Shown here: positions 60,084 through 64,000 of the stretch, piece after piece
How positions within the stretch are numbered: position 1 is the first letter of the stretch
Layout: each line of letters begins with the position of its first letter
Source: Stenocarpella maydis
Lineage: Eukaryota > Ascomycota > Sordariomycetes > Diaporthales > Diaporthaceae
Direction: 5' to 3'
Length of the DNA: 64,000 nucleotides
Assembly: GCA_002270565.1 (NCBI GenBank)
Contig: NQMI01000087.1
Span: 62,001 to 126,000, forward strand
Notes under the pieces: model-generated
Database searches by the model: none
What the model was told of the DNA's origin: nothing
What the model saw: only the letters and a program-made list of their open reading frames with translations
Made by a program: the position numbers and the translations under genes

Positions 60084-63000
60084 GAAGTCGCTGAGGAATT
60101 TGCTGTTGACGAATGCGTGGACCACTGGGACCCTCACGGCACGCCACTTTTGTCGGGCGATTGTCGCCATTAAAAACTTAGGTACCCGGCCTGCCACCAT
60201 AATAAAATGATAGATTACATGGAGTTATGCCACAGATCCCGGTAAGGTATCAACTCCTGAAAGCCCATCATCAGTACCTCTTCTCTGAGTAGCCGGCAAT
60301 GCTACGGCCGACTATCGAGGGCAACCCAATCCCGGCCACGATACCACGCACGCCATAGTCGAGATACTGGCTCCCTCTGTGGGCCGCTGGCGTCCAGCAT
60401 GCCAAGCCCTTGCACCAGTGTTGGTACACTCCATGACGCGATCCACACGGTCGATGAAGACAGTCGCAGATAGAAGTTGACGGCCCCGGAGGGGGTGGGT
60501 CCCGTCCATGTGGGAAAGATAGACAACCGAGGTCGTCTTTCATTCCGGCGCCGGAGAGAGGTAGTGGCTTTGCGACAGGGCATATAGTGCCCAGGTATGT
60601 TCCAAGAAGACTTAAATCTTTTTCTAGACCACCGTCCACCGTGCCCATCATTGATCCTCGGCGGCGGCCGAGGCGGTGGCACCCGCCAGCCCCGAGACCG
60701 TCGGGTTACAGTACACCATGGACAACGCCACCCACGTCCGAGCGGCGGAGCGCCCCCCTTAGCACACAGAGCCAGCAGCACCGCCACGTCCCAGTCCATC
60801 CCGCGCTCGAACAACGCCCTGCCGCGCCCTACCCTACATCACCCTCCCGCCACCACCTCCTCCTCCTTCTCGTGCGGCAACCACGCCACCGCGCCGACGC
60901 TCTCCTGTAACAGCTGGGCCATGCCCCCCACGGGTCAAGAGGCGGCGGTGGCGGCGCTCCATACGGCGCGCGCTCGCCCACGCCACCGGGCGGGGAGGGG
61001 CTTGGTGAGGAGGGCGGGCGGGCTTTTGGTGCGGGTTGTCCAAAATTGAGCGGTTGGCAGTTCCATGAGTCCTACAGACGGAGAGCACGCCGAGTGCCTT
61101 GTCCACTCTTGAATTGAACCCTGTTGACATGTTTCTCCCACCCGAAGCCGTTTGCGCCCTGCTCACCGAGGACCCTGGCGTGGCATTCTAGCCGGCAGAG
61201 TATTTTGCGGTATGACTCCCGGGGTGACGCTCATCGCGGGTGTGTTGTTGCGGGCTATGGGCAGATTGCTTGCGGCTGCCTAAAGAAGACCATATGCCCC
61301 TCTTGTTAGAAGTATATATACATTTCCTCGCCTGATACATAGACTAAACCATGATATCTGGACATAGTTTTTACGCCAACTGCATGTGAGAGTTTATTTT
61401 TCATGACCAGCAAAGAAGAACACATGGTTGAATGCCAGATAAAGAGGGCTACGCGCTGAAGACTTTCAATGATAGGGAGAACACTGGTCTCTATGTCTCT
61501 CTGTGTCCCCTTGTATTACTATATATCTAGGGGATGGACTATGTCATTGAGAAGGTTAATAAGATGCACAGTGAAGCTTGTATCCTGGCAGGTTTCGTGG
61601 TACTTGTGAGACTGTGATTAGTGGTGATGGTACTTGAGGCGCCTGGCATGCCAATGAGGCTTGCCGCAGCTGCGGCAGCTCCCGAGGGTGGCAGTTTTCC
61701 TCTGAGGCTTCCGGTACATCGAGCTACTGATTTTTTTTTTTTTTCGTAGTCTCATCCTTTGAAGGACCGAATTTGGGATCCCACTGAGTGTACAACGTTT
61801 GAAGGCATGTCTGAATGTGGGGGTTTCCTATTGGCAGGCAATTCCTGGTTTTTGGAAACGAGCTTCCGAGACAGGAACAGGTAGGTTATTTGGGTCACGG
61901 CAACAGCCAACAAATCACGACATGGCATTATCTGCATGACTTGGGAAGCGAAGACCTGGAAATTAATCCAGGTTGATCTATTGTTGATGATGTCGTCAAA
62001 CTACTTGCGGGAAGCCCTCGTACAAACCTAATATGGAGGCCAGTGACATGTTTCAAACAACAGCCTGAGGTAGGTGGGGCAGAGGGGTGAGGGATGCGGG
62101 CCTGCAGCACCGTGGACCTCGTGAACTTATGAAACGATCATGTGCATCCTGCTCTCCTGCCTCTGGCGCCTCCCTGATGCGTCGCCGCCTGAGCATTGCG
62201 GTGGGGGTCTGGTGTGGCATTGACGTGGAGGGCAGGTGCGCTCGGCCCGGGCCGCAGCAGGTGGGGCGTGTTATAAGCTACAGTATAGCGTATGTGCAGG
62301 GACCGGCCAGCGTACCACAGCAGCCACGGCGGGCGCTACTGCCGCTGCGACTTGGCTAAGCAGCCACTGTTCCGCCTTGCTCATGGGGCGACTATACAGG
62401 CAGCGTCAATGAGATAGGCATATGTACAGTAGGTATGCTGCTTAGCAACACTTTTGGGGTTTTAGCCACTCAGCACATGATGATTTTATACCCACCGAGG
62501 TAGTCACCTAGCCCTGGAGCCTGGTTAGTGCAGGCCTGCCAAGAGGGCGGGTGGCAAGGCGTGCACGCGTAGGTCCTCTCAGCTGGAGGGCATACCTTGC
62601 TATTTATCTGTCCGTGATATTTTACGCTAGACTTGGAGACGTCAAGGGCCTTCAATAACACCATGTTACAAATCGACAGAATCAACAATTTCGCCATGAT
62701 CACACAAGGGGAACTATAAAATGCGTCGTTTGTAAACTCAAGGCGACTGCTCCACTCCCGCCCAAGTACCGTTTGCAGAGACAATAATTATCTTCATCAA
62801 TTTCAAGCTTCTCGGCCAAAGGCATCAGTCCATCACCTGAACAGCACTCCTGCCCTCGGCGCTGATGCCTCGCATGACAGCGGGGGCTGAGGGGTCCTAG
62901 GTAAACATGCACGCAAGCGGTAGTGGTGTCTCAGCCGGGTGAATCCGCGCGTATGAGTCCGTATATCCTGTGAGCCAGACCTATCGTTCTAATATCTCCA

Positions 63001-63317
63001 GTACTAACAAAGGAGTTGTGGAAGTAGTACCTCATACGGGTAACTCGCCTAGGTAATGAACAGCTTCCCAGGAATCTCAGAGAGCGCCACACAGTCTACA
63101 AGAAGTACATGTCATGGTTGCCTCGTGAAATAGTAGGGAGCGACCAAAGACGGCGCCAATTCACACATGGCTGGCCTGTTTAATTATAAGCCTTCGATAG
63201 ATACATCATAGGAGCACTGAACAACGCAGCATGTAGTGTATGGACAACAATATGAGCTCCCACCGAGACTACCAGACCCCGTAGGTGCCAACACACCCTT
63301 GGCCAGAGCGGCATGTC
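60084..63317. other. Long intergenic region without supported genes
   Basis: About 3.2 kb. A GC-rich stretch at about 60590-61060 has overlapping open frames on both strands, all rich in Pro, Arg, Ser and Gly, which is what GC-rich non-coding DNA gives. A short plus-strand frame at about 61132-61191 (MFLPPEAVCALLTEDPG) could be a lone exon. A T run of about 15 lies at 61729-61744. I see no tRNA or transposon. Confidence 0.5.
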
Positions 63318-64000
63318 TCAACTGCGCCTCCTGATGCGGCTGCTGACCCTCTGCTTCCACTGCTCCAGGGCGATGGTCGCAAACACAGCCACGCCCTTGT
63401 CCTTCTTCCAGTCCGAATACCGCTGTGCCACGGGCGAGCCGCCCGGCCGCACACCACCCGCCGACGCCGCCAGCCTCAGCGGCCTCAGCCCGGTACTCTG
63501 CTGCCTCACCTGCGTGCTCCCGAAGATGTACCGCGGCGGCACGGGGCTCGGCCGCGGGGTCACCCGGATGCTCCGGACGGGGGGAGCCACAATACTGGCA
63601 CCGATCTGCTCAAGTTTCTGGCCGCGGGAGGCATACACTGCGAGGCAGGCCAGACGGGGGGGCCTTGTCAGCACGGTTCTCTCTCTCACATCGGGGTGTG
63701 TGTGACAGGCGGGCCACCGGCAACAAAACGGCCCACGAAAGTGCTCACACTGACTGACTCACCCTTGCGCGCCCTCGCGGCGCCCGCGAGGAGGCCGGCG
63801 ACGGACCTCCCGGCGAGCCCCGCGCCGCCCCTCATGCAGGCGACGGCGGCGCGGATGGCGGCGTCGATGACAACGCCCGACACAACATCAACGGTGAGCC
63901 CGGCAACCACAGCGGCGGCGCAGGCCACGAGCCCCGCCGCCGCGACGGCCGCGACGGCCCCGATGGCGGCGCCGAGGACAAAGTCGGTGAGGAGCACGCC
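63318..64000 (-). CDS. Partial gene: alanine-rich membrane-type protein, 3' part
   Basis: The gene runs off the right edge, so its start is not in the window. The visible upstream exon (64000-63763) encodes a strongly hydrophobic Ala/Val/Gly stretch (AAIGAVAAVAAAGLVACAAAVVAG) with two or three likely membrane or amphipathic segments, ending AARARK. A GTGAGT donor at 63762 and an AG acceptor ending at 63683 join it in phase to the last exon, 63682-63318. That exon encodes a basic tail with SVRVTP-like and SDWKKDKGVAVFATIALEQW segments and ends RIRRRS. I recognise no family. The acceptor lies in a GAGAGAG run, so it could shift by two bases, but only this choice keeps the frame open. Confidence 0.45.

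Noticed and set aside
60084..63317. tRNA or other small RNA genes in the long intergenic region
   Set aside because: I looked for A- and B-box-like pairs and a cloverleaf by eye and found none convincing; a covariance-model scan would be needed to exclude them.

Overview
The window is nuclear DNA of a filamentous ascomycete (Pezizomycotina; a Sordariomycete is my guess, not proven). The grounds are short GT-AG introns (about 45-130 bases, often with a CTAAC/CTGAC branch site), a 23-kb intronless fungal-type nonribosomal peptide synthetase (NRPS), a NACHT/WD40 NOD-like gene with decay typical of repeat-induced point mutation (RIP), and conserved fungal genes (SPO11, ERG7, SGT1, ceramide glucosyltransferase, SEN2). 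Exon borders were worked out by hand from reading frame, splice sites and protein-family continuity.

Layout. 0.5-3.4 kb: a small SRPBCC (Bet v1-like) gene on the minus strand, divergent from a seven-exon SPO11 gene. 3.7-8.7 kb: a full-length ABC-C (MRP-like) transporter in ten exons on the minus strand. 8.7-10.7 kb: a divergent intergenic region with a strongly AT-rich block at about 9.77-10.12 kb. 10.7-33.7 kb: one giant NRPS of about 7,650 residues. 35.2-37.7 kb: an oxidosqualene cyclase of the lanosterol-synthase type. 37.7-53.4 kb: a repeat-rich, decayed region. It holds a NOD-like receptor pseudogene (NACHT_N, NACHT, WD40) with four Gln-to-stop changes and a frameshift, small hairpin repeats, a PIF/Harbinger-like transposon relic with long terminal inverted repeats, two transposase-less derivatives of it, and a 2.9-kb tandem duplication ending in AAAT microsatellites. 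Two single N bases sit in this region. 53.5-60.1 kb: SGT1, ceramide glucosyltransferase and tRNA-splicing endonuclease subunit SEN2. 60.1-63.3 kb: no gene I can support. 63.3-64 kb: the 3' part of an alanine-rich membrane-type protein gene.

How the parts relate. The NRPS and the divergent ABC-C transporter are the obvious secondary-metabolite pair (peptide maker and exporter). The synthetase reads as (partial C)-[A-T-E-C-A-T-C]-[A-T-E-C-A-T-C]-[A-T-E-C-T-C]: three copies of a two-module block, the last of which lacks its second adenylation domain. This predicts a peptide of alternating D and L residues (D-L-D-L-D) and leaves a sixth carrier protein with no cognate A domain. I regard this as the most interesting object in the window. 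No tailoring enzyme is plainly tied to it; the cyclase next door looks like sterol metabolism.
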